Positions 1 to 7,699 are shown, counted from the first letter of the stretch. The stretch: DNA of 7,713 bases from Gammaproteobacteria bacterium (GCA_002725095.1 PBQQ01000072.1:11486-19198), one strand, 5' to 3'. The notes: generated by a model not told the origin, from the sequence alone. Numbers and translations: made by a program.

Positions 1-1404
1 CCCCAACTGCCGTTAGAGTCATTTACGGCTTCGAGTTACATCGAGCACAACCAGGCTGCACAAGTGGTGCTGGAGCAAAACCGCGTCCACCTGGCTAATA
101 CGACAGCCCTATCCGCAGGCATTGTACCGGGTTGCTCATTAGCCACCGCACACAGCATTGCACCGTCCTTACAGCACTTCAGGCGCGATCCAAACAGAGA
201 AGCCGCAGAACTTAAAAAACTGGCAGAGAGCCTTTATGGCTTCAGCAGTTTGGTCAGTCTTGCGCCGCCTGACAGCATTGTTCTGGAAATACAGGGCAGC
301 TTAAAACTGTTCGCCCAGAAAGATTTAGTAATAGACACGAAAGCATTGTGTAAAAACCTCGGGTTTACCTGTTTAACGGGTATGGCCGCTACGGCCACTG
401 CTGCCATCGCCTTAGCGCGCAGCCAAAGTCAGCGCCTTAACGATGCCCTCTTGGATCATTGCGGTCTTGAGCATCAACACATCAAACACCACGTTGTTGA
501 GCAACTGGCCAACATGGGCCTCAGCACATTAGGCGCTTTGTTATCACTGCCTAGAAACGAAGTGGCGCAGCGCTTTGGCAAACCACTGGTGCTGTATCTG
601 GATAAGCTAGAAGGCAAGCGTCACGAGCCGCGTAACGCCATTCAACCCGCTACAACGTTCGAACGCAAAATACATCTACTGCAACCCATAACGAACAAAC
701 AACAATTGTTTAAAGGCCCTATGTCGAAATTGAGTTTGGAGCTGCAGCAGTGGCTGATTGGGCACCAGCTGGGGTGCGAAAAATTAACCTGGCGTTTTGT
801 TGAACACAGCAACAATGCCAGCGCTCTGCACGTTCGCTTTACTCAAGGTAAACAGCGCCAATTAGATTTGTTGTCCGTCAGCCAACTGCAGCTTGATCAA
901 GCGACGCTACCCACAGATGTTCTCAGCATCGAACTAAAACTCATCTCGAGCACACCTTGGTCAACACGACCCAAAGACTTATTTCCTACAACCCAAGGGG
1001 CAAACAATAACGGCCAAAGTATTGGAGAGTTAGTGGATGCATTAACCGCGCGTTTGGGCCCCCAAGCGTGCCAACAAATTCACAGCAACAATCAACACAC
1101 CCCAGAATACGCCTGGCAGTTCAAAGCGGTTCTACAGTCAGCGGCTCACTCAGCGCTTAACAAGCACCGTCAAGCCAGCCGACCCTTATGGTTATTGTCT
1201 AAACCACACCCGGTCAAAGCCGTAGATCTGCAATTACTGCAAGGCCCTGAACGCATTCAAAGCGAATGGTGGCTGCACAGCGACGCCCGAGATTATTACA
1301 TTGCCCAACACCGTAATGGCGCGTTGTGCTGGGTTTATTGCGCTTCTGTAATTTTGGGCGAACTGCAAAATCATGAGTTCTATCTGCATGGCTACTTTGC
1401 ATAA
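1..1404 (+). CDS. imuB: ImuB, Y-family DNA polymerase-like mutasome subunit (5' partial)
   Basis: ImuB is a catalytically inactive relative of Y-family polymerases that connects the error-prone polymerase DnaE2 and ImuA to the sliding clamp during SOS translesion synthesis. The frame is open to base 1 and gives 467 codons ending in TAA. It opens with PQLPLESF, which matches the conserved start of the family, so only about ten residues should be missing; the GTG at 64 is internal, not the start. Where true Y-family polymerases have the catalytic SxDE motif, this protein reads VLEIQGSLKLF (codons 94-104), lacking the acidic pair, as is typical of ImuB. A helix-hairpin-helix-like stretch (codons 169-193, LANMGLSTLGALLSLP), a little-finger-like region and the C-terminal EWWLHSDARDYY...FYLHGYFA block follow. 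Clamp-binding candidates are QLDLL (codons 287-291) and KDLF (codons 325-328). It lies 27 bases before dnaE2 on the same strand, the usual imuA-imuB-dnaE2 order. Family assignment is secure; inactivity is inferred from the missing acidic residues. Confidence 0.95.
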   Translation, partial: PQLPLESFTASSYIEHNQAAQVVLEQNRVHLANTTALSAGIVPGCSLATAHSIAPSLQHFRRDPNREAAELKKLAESLYGFSSLVSLAPPDSIVLEIQGSLKLFAQKDLVIDTKALCKNLGFTCLTGMAATATAAIALARSQSQRLNDALLDHCGLEHQHIKHHVVEQLANMGLSTLGALLSLPRNEVAQRFGKPLVLYLDKLEGKRHEPRNAIQPATTFERKIHLLQPITNKQQLFKGPMSKLSLELQQWLIGHQLGCEKLTWRFVEHSNNASALHVRFTQGKQRQLDLLSVSQLQLDQATLPTDVLSIELKLISSTPWSTRPKDLFPTTQGANNNGQSIGELVDALTARLGPQACQQIHSNNQHTPEYAWQFKAVLQSAAHSALNKHRQASRPLWLLSKPHPVKAVDLQLLQGPERIQSEWWLHSDARDYYIAQHRNGALCWVYCASVILGELQNHEFYLHGYFA

Positions 1405-1431
1405 CTGCTTTGTATAACGACCACTAAGCAT

Positions 1432-4400
1432 ATGAAAAATAAAGGCCTACAATTTGCGGAACTGCATTGCCTAAGCAACTACAGTTTTTTACGCGGAGCC
1501 TCACACCCCGAAGAGCTTGTGGCGCGCGCCTATGAATTGGGTTACCAAGCCCTAGCGCTCACCGATGAATGCACTTACTCAGGCTTAGTTAAAGCACATG
1601 TTGCCGCAAAAAAACTCAACATAAAGCTTATTGTTGGTGCTGAATTCAGCTTTAACGCAGAACCTAAAACAGCTAAAACCATAGCCACAGATGAGAAATT
1701 AATCTTACTTGCCCCCACACGCAGCGCTTACGGCCAACTCTCTACATTTATCAGTGTATTACGCCGGCGTTCCGACAAAGGCCACTATAACGCCGAGCTT
1801 AAAGATTTCAGTTTTGGGCTAAAAGACTGCATAGCGCTCTGGGTACCCGGCCAACAGGATATTGATTCACAAGTCTCTCTTGGCGCACAAATTAAAACGG
1901 CGCTGCCTAAACTTTGGCTGGCCCTAGAACTGTTCCATGACGGCCATGACCTGGATAAAACCGCCCATATACTGACGTTGTCCTCGCGCCTGCGACTGCC
2001 TATAGCAGCAACCAACAATGTTCATACGCACACCCGCGAACGCCAGCCGCTGCAAGACATTGTTACCGCCATACGTCACAAAACAACACTGCAAGAACTT
2101 GGGCATAGGGCATTCAACAACAGCGAACGCACGCTTCGATCGCTGAATCAACTCGCTGACATTTATCCTGCCGAACTGCTCAATGAAACCATTCATATTG
2201 CTGACCAATGCCAGTTCAACATGAGCGAATTGCGCTACGAATACCCAAAAGACTTAGTGCCACCGCACCTCACTGCGGCACGTTATCTACGCCAGCTGAC
2301 CTTTGCCGGCGCTGCCGAGCGTTGGCCTGAAGGCATACCCAACGACACTTTAGAGCTGATCGAAAAAGAACTGACACTGATCGGCAAACTCAACTACGAA
2401 CACTATTTCTTAACCGTGCAAGACATCGTGCAATTTGCGCGCAGTGAAAATATTTTGTGTCAGGGCCGAGGTTCCGCCGCAAACTCAGCCGTCTGTTATT
2501 GCTTGTTCATTACCGAGGTCGACCCTGCACGCATGCATTTATTGTTCGAACGCTTCGTGTCTATGGAACGCAACGAGCCCCCCGATATCGACGTGGATTT
2601 TGAACACGAACGCCGCGAAGAAGTGATTCAGTACATCTACACACGTTACGGACGTGATCATGCAGCGCTCGCAGCAACATTGGTCACTTACCGCTCACGC
2701 AGCGCGATTAAAGACGTGGGTAAGGCCTTAGGCTTTGATTTGGATGTACTTGAGTTACTGGCAAAGTCCTTGGCTTGGTGGGACAAAAGCCAAGACATCA
2801 GCGAACGCTTACGCGGCATAGGCATCGACCCCAACAGCGCTAAAGCACAGCATTTTTTACAGTTTGTAACCGCCATTATCGGTTTTCCACGCCACCTCTC
2901 TCAGCATGTTGGCGGATTTGTTATTTCTAGCGGCCCGATCACTCAATTGGTGCCGGTTGAAAATGCCGCTATGGCCGACCGTACTGTTATTCAATGGGAC
3001 AAAGAAGACCTTGAGGCGCTCGGTTTGTTGAAAGTCGATGTGCTTGCGCTGGGCATGCTGAGCGCAATTCGCAAAGCCCTAGATCTTTGCAACGCAGACC
3101 CAAGTCAAAAGCGTCCATTAACTGTTCAAGGTATACCGGCTGAAGACCCGGACACTTATGAAATGCTGCAACAAGGCGACAGCATTGGTGTCTTTCAGGT
3201 GGAATCTCGAGCGCAAATGGCCATGCTGCCGCGCTTAAAACCCAAATGCTTCTACGACCTTGTTATTGAGGTCGCCATAGTGAGGCCGGGGCCAATACAA
3301 GGCGATATGGTGCATCCGTATTTACGTCGCCGGCAGGGTCTAGAGAAACCGGCCTATTCCAGCCCAGAAGTTGAACGTGTTTTAGAGCGCACGCTGGGTA
3401 TCCCTATCTTTCAAGAACAAGTTATTGAACTGGCCATGGTGGCGGCAGGATTCAGTGCCGGTGAAGCCGACCAATTAAGGCGTGCCATGGCGGCCTGGAA
3501 GCGACGTGGTGGACTCGAGCAATTCCATCACAAACTGGTTACAGGCATGCTCGCACGAGGCCATGATCGAGACTTCGCTGAACGTGTATTCAATCAAATT
3601 AAAGGCTTTGGTGATTATGGGTTCCCGGAGTCTCATGCCGCCAGCTTTGCGCTGTTGGTGTACGTTTCAGCCTGGTTGAAACGCCATAAACCCGCAGCGT
3701 TCTACTGCGGTTTATTAAACAGCTTGCCCATGGGATTTTATTCCCCTTCACAGTTGATCCAAGACGCTGCGCGTCATGACATAGAAATTCGCCCTATAGA
3801 TGTCCGTTTAAGTCAGTGGGACCACACCCTAGAACGCAACAACACAACGACACCTAATACCCACTCACAGAAATGGGCGTTGCGGTTAGGGTTGCGCTTA
3901 GTCAAAGGTCTGAGCAAAACACACGCGGAGCGCATCATGCGTGCTCAAGCTGTAGCCGCAATTAAAAACAGCCAAGACCTTGCGACACGCGCACAACTCG
4001 ACAGCCAGCAATTGAGCGTGCTCGCCCGCGCCGGCGCTTTGGCTGAACTTGTAGGTCATCGCCATCAGGCGCACTGGGACGTCGCTGGCATCAGTACACC
4101 ACTGCCGGTTCAGCACAGCCCAACGACGCAAAAAGCGAGCACGACCCGCTTACACGCACCCAACCAGCACAAAGACATGCTCGACGATTATCGCTATACC
4201 GGATTGACACTCGGCGCACACCCAATGGCACTGATCCGCCACCACGACGACTTTTTGCGTTTTTGCACCGCAGAGCAATTAATGCAAAAGCGGCCAGGGC
4301 AGCTTGTGCGTATCGCCGGGCTGGTTACAGGACGGCAACGTCCGGGCACCGCTAGCGGTGTGGTTTTTGTAACCCTGGAAGATGAAACCGGCAACATTAA

Positions 4401-4608
4401 TGTCATTGTTTGGTCGAGCATTATGACGCGATTTCGCGCCGCGCTATTGCAAAGTCGCCTACTGAAAATTAAAGGCGTGGTCGAGCGCGAAGGCCTTGTG
4501 GTTCACGTTGTGGCAGGCCACGTAGAAGATATCAGCCACATGTTGCACAATGATCAGGAGCATTCGACAGAGCCATCAACGGCCTTTCGTTCCAGAGATT
4601 TCCATTAG
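1432..4608 (+). CDS. dnaE2: Error-prone DNA polymerase DnaE2 (ImuC)
   Basis: DnaE2 is a C-family polymerase III alpha-subunit paralogue without proofreading that performs damage-induced mutagenic bypass together with ImuA and ImuB. The 1058 residues fit the usual family length. The N-terminal PHP domain (about 7-260) starts with AELHCLSNYSFLRG, the DnaE2 version of the motif; the HxH metal site of DnaE1 is reduced to LHCL and the later D-H pair reads TDE, so PHP metal binding is probably impaired. The palm carries QGRGSAANSAVCYC (344-357), PDIDVDF (384-390, D385 and D387) and KVDVLALGML (534-543, D536), which supply the three catalytic aspartates. The fingers include GVFQVESRAQMAMLPRLKP (586-604), then KGFGDYGFPESHAASFA (724-740), a helix-hairpin-helix at about 823-836 and a C-terminal OB fold at about 957-1035. 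The ATG at 1432 fits the family start, although no good Shine-Dalgarno precedes it; coupling to imuB translation across the 27-base gap is an inference. All catalytic motifs are intact with no frameshift. Confidence 0.97.
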   Translation: MKNKGLQFAELHCLSNYSFLRGASHPEELVARAYELGYQALALTDECTYSGLVKAHVAAKKLNIKLIVGAEFSFNAEPKTAKTIATDEKLILLAPTRSAYGQLSTFISVLRRRSDKGHYNAELKDFSFGLKDCIALWVPGQQDIDSQVSLGAQIKTALPKLWLALELFHDGHDLDKTAHILTLSSRLRLPIAATNNVHTHTRERQPLQDIVTAIRHKTTLQELGHRAFNNSERTLRSLNQLADIYPAELLNETIHIADQCQFNMSELRYEYPKDLVPPHLTAARYLRQLTFAGAAERWPEGIPNDTLELIEKELTLIGKLNYEHYFLTVQDIVQFARSENILCQGRGSAANSAVCYCLFITEVDPARMHLLFERFVSMERNEPPDIDVDFEHERREEVIQYIYTRYGRDHAALAATLVTYRSRSAIKDVGKALGFDLDVLELLAKSLAWWDKSQDISERLRGIGIDPNSAKAQHFLQFVTAIIGFPRHLSQHVGGFVISSGPITQLVPVENAAMADRTVIQWDKEDLEALGLLKVDVLALGMLSAIRKALDLCNADPSQKRPLTVQGIPAEDPDTYEMLQQGDSIGVFQVESRAQMAMLPRLKPKCFYDLVIEVAIVRPGPIQGDMVHPYLRRRQGLEKPAYSSPEVERVLERTLGIPIFQEQVIELAMVAAGFSAGEADQLRRAMAAWKRRGGLEQFHHKLVTGMLARGHDRDFAERVFNQIKGFGDYGFPESHAASFALLVYVSAWLKRHKPAAFYCGLLNSLPMGFYSPSQLIQDAARHDIEIRPIDVRLSQWDHTLERNNTTTPNTHSQKWALRLGLRLVKGLSKTHAERIMRAQAVAAIKNSQDLATRAQLDSQQLSVLARAGALAELVGHRHQAHWDVAGISTPLPVQHSPTTQKASTTRLHAPNQHKDMLDDYRYTGLTLGAHPMALIRHHDDFLRFCTAEQLMQKRPGQLVRIAGLVTGRQRPGTASGVVFVTLEDETGNINVIVWSSIMTRFRAALLQSRLLKIKGVVEREGLVVHVVAGHVEDISHMLHNDQEHSTEPSTAFRSRDFH

Positions 4609-4642
4609 CAGCAGTCGTCTCTAACTCACAAAGAACTGCACC

Positions 4643-4650
4643 AAGAGAGA
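4643..4650 (+). promoter_or_regulatory. Ribosome binding site of the epimerase gene
   Basis: The purine run AAGAGAGA ends 10 bases before the ATG at 4661 and is followed by an A/T-rich spacer (TAAATAAATC). It is a moderate Shine-Dalgarno match. It shows that the epimerase gene can start translation independently of dnaE2, and supports the ATG at 4661 as the start. Confidence 0.55.
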
Positions 4651-4660
4651 TAAATAAATC

Positions 4661-5692
4661 ATGCGCATTCTCGTCACTGGCGCTGCCGGCTTCATAGGCG
4701 CTCACACCGCAAAAGCGCTGTTGGCGCGAGGCGACGACGTCATCGGCATCGACAATTTCAATCCCTACTATGATTTGGCACTTAAACGCGCACGCCTTGA
4801 TGAACTGAAAAATAATGCGCGCTTTGAATTCCAGTCTGTTGATCTGACTGAAAAAGAATCTTTCAGCGATCTGTATAAACGCGCCAAGCCGGATCGAATA
4901 ATCCATCTGGCCGCACAACCCGGGGTGCGCTACTCACTTGAGAATCCGCAGGCGTACATCGACGCCAACATTACTGGTTTTTTAAATGTACTTGAGTGCG
5001 CGCGCGACCACGGCACAGAACATCTCGTTTACGCGTCATCATCATCCGTGTATGGCGCACACGCCAACATGCCCTATTCGGTGCATCATAGCGTTGATCA
5101 CGCCGTCAGCTTGTACGCCGCCACCAAGAAATCAAACGAGCTTATGGCCCATACATACGCACACCTGTTTCGCATCCCCTGCACAGGCTTACGTTTTTTT
5201 ACCGTTTATGGCCCATGGGGGCGACCGGACATGGCGCCTTTCATTTTTACGCGTAAGATCATTGCCGGCGAAGAAATCCAACTCTTCAACCACGGTCAAC
5301 ACAGCCGCGACTTCACCTACGTGGACGACATCGTCGAGGGCGTGATTCGGGTCACCGATCGTATCGCCACCGAGAACCCAGAATGGGACCCCGCTCACCC
5401 AGACCCCGCAACCTCGAATGCGCCCTATCGCGTTTACAACATCGGCAGCAACAACCCAACTCCGTTACTGCGTTTCATTGATGTGCTCGAAAACACCCTT
5501 GGTATTGAGGCCAAACGTACACTGCTGCCCATGCAGCCCGGCGATGTTGAGCACACCTATGCAGATGTAGACGACCTAATTCGCGATGTAGGGTACCAAC
5601 CCACCACTAAAATCGAAGACGGCGTCGCTGCATTTGTGCGCTGGTACAAGGACTATTACAACCATACCGATATCGCTCACAACCTGAATTAG
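4661..5692 (+). CDS. UDP-glucuronate 4-epimerase-type NAD-dependent epimerase
   Basis: This is an extended short-chain dehydrogenase/reductase that most resembles the CapI/GAE group, cytoplasmic enzymes that interconvert UDP-glucuronate and UDP-galacturonate using bound NAD, to supply precursors for capsule, exopolysaccharide or lipopolysaccharide. The 343 residues are of normal length. Visible marks are the NAD-binding GAAGFIG (7-13) at the end of the first beta strand, the acidic residue at the second strand (IGIDNFNPYYD, D31), HLAAQPGVRYS (82-92), the serine-rich YASSSSVYG (124-132), the catalytic YxxxK at Y152-K156 (YAATK), and RFFTVYGPWGRPDMAPF (178-194), whose PWGRPDMA signature is typical of UDP-glucuronate epimerases. 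The substrate-domain RDFTYVDDIVEGV (216-228) is also present. The gene begins 52 bases after dnaE2 and converges on the lipoprotein gene. No glycosyltransferase or other sugar gene lies in the window, so the polysaccharide it serves cannot be named. A different UDP-hexuronate or UDP-hexose substrate is possible; the SDR epimerase fold is certain. Confidence 0.92.
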   Translation: MRILVTGAAGFIGAHTAKALLARGDDVIGIDNFNPYYDLALKRARLDELKNNARFEFQSVDLTEKESFSDLYKRAKPDRIIHLAAQPGVRYSLENPQAYIDANITGFLNVLECARDHGTEHLVYASSSSVYGAHANMPYSVHHSVDHAVSLYAATKKSNELMAHTYAHLFRIPCTGLRFFTVYGPWGRPDMAPFIFTRKIIAGEEIQLFNHGQHSRDFTYVDDIVEGVIRVTDRIATENPEWDPAHPDPATSNAPYRVYNIGSNNPTPLLRFIDVLENTLGIEAKRTLLPMQPGDVEHTYADVDDLIRDVGYQPTTKIEDGVAAFVRWYKDYYNHTDIAHNLN

Positions 5693-5732
5693 CGCAACCG
5701 ACCATCACCCCATAAACACCAACACACCATAC

Positions 5733-7382
5733 TCAGAACGCGCCACTGACTCTGTACAACACACGGTTGCTTTCACCGGCAACAAATAACGTCCCCGCCT
5801 CATCGGCGGTAATGCCGTTAAAAATCTGAGACGGCGGCTGTTGCGCACTTGCTGCCTGGGCACCCGGCGGGATATTCGCGACCACACGCTTCGAATCGTC
5901 CGCTCCAGCAATAGTCACTTGCCCAAGATCCGCCTCAACCACAGCAAAGGCGGACTCGCGCTTCACAAACCCTTCCGGTGTGGTAAGCCCCGCAATAACA
6001 ACTCTGGGCTCGGCCAGAGCCACCCCGGCCGCAGCAATTTGTAGAATCTGCCCAGTCGCGCGATCACTGACGAAAAGATCATCACCGTCGACGACTAGTC
6101 CTGTGGGCGCGCCTAGCCCACTGGCATAGACCGTGGTTTCATCGCCATTTGCATCGTAACCAACAACACTTTTTCGCCCATGCTCAGCAACGACAATATC
6201 GCCGCCGAATCGAACAGCCGCGACCGGCGCCGCGAGCCCAGCTTTTTGCCACAGCCGTTGCTTATTCAGCGGATCCCAAACCCGAACGTCGTTATCAACC
6301 CACGACACCAAGACCAAGTTATCGCCATCAGTGCTGACATTTAACGCCCCACCCATGACACCTGTGCCCAATACATTACGTTGCACATAAGCCACGGCAC
6401 CAGACGGCTCATAGGCACGAATGGCATGCAAATCCGCCGCAACAATCACACCGTTGTGATAAACCAGCCCGCCCGCATGAGACATGCCGCCGGGCTGTAA
6501 CTCAGTCATCGAACCATCCAGATTAACCCGCTTAACAAAACCATCTGTAAAACTGGAAACAAAGTACCGACCCTTAGCGTCAATAGTGAAATTGTCCAAA
6601 CCAGGGCTTAACTCCGCCACCGGCACATTTTCACCGTCGGCCACCTTGAACAAAACCCCAGCACCGGTATCGAGCACGTGCAACACACCGTTGGTGTCGA
6701 ACTTAACCGCTGCGGGCGTATTGAAGCCCTCAGCCTCGACCCGCATGGTATTCGCGTCCACGTCGAAACTAACCACCTGCTGATGGAACCAACGTGGGCC
6801 GTATAAACGCTGATCCGGCCCCCAATCCATGCCGTTTAAGCCACACCCAGGACCCAGATCATCGCTGATGGTTCGCGCAGCCGTCAGACCCTTAGGATCG
6901 ACCTCGAATAGATGAGTGCCAAAAAAGCACTGCGAGACGAACAAACGACCGTCATCAGCAAAGGTAATCGGGTTAACCCCAGCGGTGAGTTGAGCCGCGA
7001 CAACTTTTTCGCCGTCTGCGTTAAAACCCGCCACCTCACCGGTCATAATCGATGTCCAATACCAGCTACCATCCGGTCCAAAGGCAACATCGTCCGGGCC
7101 GATAACGCCGTCTTCAGGGCCGTACACTTTGATCACCTCACCAGACTCCGGATTCAATACGGACATGTTGGAACCCAGCACCGATGCAACATATAAGTTG
7201 CCGTCCGGCCCAAACGCCATGCCGTTCGCACCGGCAATATTCGCGCCAGTAGCGACAACCTCAACCAACGGTTCAGCAGCGACCTCCGACGAACCGTCCA
7301 CCGCGGGTTCAACCCCACAGGCCGAAATACCAAAAATCGCAACACCAACAAACAGTGACGTTCTAAAAAAACCTCTAAACAT
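5733..7382 (-). CDS. Lipoprotein with twelve NHL/SMP-30-like beta-propeller repeats
   Basis: The predicted product is a 549-residue envelope lipoprotein of unknown substrate. The start at 7382 is chosen because GGAGG lies 6 bases upstream and because it gives a type II signal peptide: FRGFFR, a hydrophobic stretch, then lipobox ISAC with the lipidated cysteine at residue 22. The +2 residue is Gly rather than Asp, which in gammaproteobacteria fits outer-membrane sorting. After a short linker, about twelve repeats of roughly 42 residues follow, starting near 49, 93, 135, 179, 220, 261, 300, 342, 384, 424, 467 and 519. The clearest read NGMAFGPDGNLYVAS, DDVAFGPDGSWYWTS and TGLVVDGDDLFVSD. This pattern is typical of NHL, SMP-30/gluconolactonase or Vgb-lyase-like propellers. 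Twelve repeats would suit two six-bladed propellers in tandem, which is inference. Two further cysteines (C152 and C180) could form a disulphide. I cannot assign an enzymatic activity; a binding or scaffold role is equally possible. It runs convergently to the epimerase gene and divergently from the tRNA gene. Confidence 0.88.
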   Translation of the reverse strand: MFRGFFRTSLFVGVAIFGISACGVEPAVDGSSEVAAEPLVEVVATGANIAGANGMAFGPDGNLYVASVLGSNMSVLNPESGEVIKVYGPEDGVIGPDDVAFGPDGSWYWTSIMTGEVAGFNADGEKVVAAQLTAGVNPITFADDGRLFVSQCFFGTHLFEVDPKGLTAARTISDDLGPGCGLNGMDWGPDQRLYGPRWFHQQVVSFDVDANTMRVEAEGFNTPAAVKFDTNGVLHVLDTGAGVLFKVADGENVPVAELSPGLDNFTIDAKGRYFVSSFTDGFVKRVNLDGSMTELQPGGMSHAGGLVYHNGVIVAADLHAIRAYEPSGAVAYVQRNVLGTGVMGGALNVSTDGDNLVLVSWVDNDVRVWDPLNKQRLWQKAGLAAPVAAVRFGGDIVVAEHGRKSVVGYDANGDETTVYASGLGAPTGLVVDGDDLFVSDRATGQILQIAAAGVALAEPRVVIAGLTTPEGFVKRESAFAVVEADLGQVTIAGADDSKRVVANIPPGAQAASAQQPPSQIFNGITADEAGTLFVAGESNRVLYRVSGAF

Positions 7383-7386
7383 TAGA

Positions 7387-7393
7387 CCCCTCC
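7387..7393 (-). promoter_or_regulatory. Strong ribosome binding site of the lipoprotein gene
   Basis: On the minus strand the sequence reads GGAGGGG, with the GGAGG core (7393-7389) placed 6 bases before the ATG whose A is at 7382. This near-perfect Shine-Dalgarno decides the start. It rules against the longer reading frame that opens at 7535, whose extra 51 residues would bury the signal peptide. Confidence 0.85.
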
Positions 7394-7570
7394 AAAGATA
7401 TGACAAACCATGCTGCAATAAATTCACCGATACGAAATTCGACTCGATCGAAAGCACATATTGGTTGAACACGCAGCTTAACCTAAAAGCAGACCGATGC
7501 ATGAGGCCCAGCGCGGCAAGGAAAAGTTGCTGCAAATCTACGCAGGCTGTTGCAAAAAGGAGTTTAGATG

Positions 7571-7599
7571 TTGAGATATCAGCCCGACTTCGTCATCAT
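7571..7599 (+). promoter_or_regulatory. Predicted sigma70-type promoter of tRNA-Ser
   Basis: A -35 box TTGAGA (7571-7576, 5 of 6 consensus) is followed by a 17-base spacer and a -10 box CATCAT (7594-7599, 4 of 6). Transcription would start near 7606, only a few bases before the mature tRNA 5' end at 7610. The bases after the -10 box, GCGCGACGC, form a GC-rich discriminator, the feature known from stable RNA promoters under stringent control by ppGpp. The -10 box is weak, so this is a prediction from position and composition. Confidence 0.5.
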
Positions 7600-7609
7600 G
7601 CGCGACGCT

Positions 7610-7699
7610 GGAGGGATGGCAGAGCGGTTGAATGCACTGGTCTTGAAAACCAGCAAGGTGTAACAGCCTTCCAGGGTTCGAATCCCTGTCCCTCCGCCA
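7610..7699 (+). tRNA. tRNA-Ser (anticodon UGA), reads UCA and related serine codons
   Basis: The 90-base gene folds as a complete type II tRNA. The acceptor stem GGAGGGA (7610-7616) pairs with TCCCTCC (7689-7695), followed by discriminator G and an encoded CCA (7697-7699). The D arm includes AGCGGTTGAA. The anticodon stem CTGGT/ACCAG (7637-7641 with 7649-7653) encloses the loop CTTGAAA, with anticodon TGA at 7644-7646. A long variable arm is built on AAGG (7655-7658) pairing with CCTT (7667-7670), as expected for serine tRNAs recognised by SerRS through this arm. The T arm is CAGGG-TTCGAAT-CCCTG (7672-7688). All stems pair fully, so it should be functional. The window ends 14 bases downstream, so a terminator or a neighbouring tRNA cannot be seen. 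Confidence 0.98.

Larger units (their letters stand above)
7383..7609. other. Divergent intergenic region between the lipoprotein gene and tRNA-Ser
   Basis: These 227 bases separate two divergent genes. They hold the lipoprotein ribosome binding site at the left and the probable tRNA promoter at the right. The minus-strand reading frame that crosses most of the region has no recognisable protein and lies upstream of the strong ribosome binding site. I could not place a convincing -35/-10 pair for the lipoprotein gene, although A/T-rich stretches (for example around 7416-7423) could contain one. A small TCGATCGA palindrome lies at about 7444-7451, and related GTTGC/GCAA words occur near 7526-7535 and 7549-7556; neither is clearly an operator. 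Confidence 0.5.

Noticed and set aside
64..66. GTG at 64 as the imuB start
   Set aside because: The frame is open to base 1 and the upstream codons give PQLPLESF, the conserved beginning of ImuB, so the gene is cut by the window edge and 64 is internal.
4532..4918. 128-residue minus-strand reading frame across the dnaE2-epimerase junction
   Set aside because: It overlaps two well-supported genes, shows no recognisable domain, and has the look of a shadow frame.
4986..5345. 119-residue plus-strand frame inside the epimerase gene
   Set aside because: It is rich in Thr, Pro and His, as expected from an out-of-frame reading of the epimerase gene, and matches no family I know.
7444..7451. TCGATCGA palindrome as an operator or LexA box
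   Set aside because: It is only 8 bases long and does not fit CTGT-N8-ACAG; such short palindromes occur by chance.
7383..7535. N-terminal extension of the lipoprotein reading frame to an ATG at 7535
   Set aside because: It would place 51 residues ahead of a textbook lipoprotein signal peptide and ignore the GGAGG ribosome binding site just before 7382.
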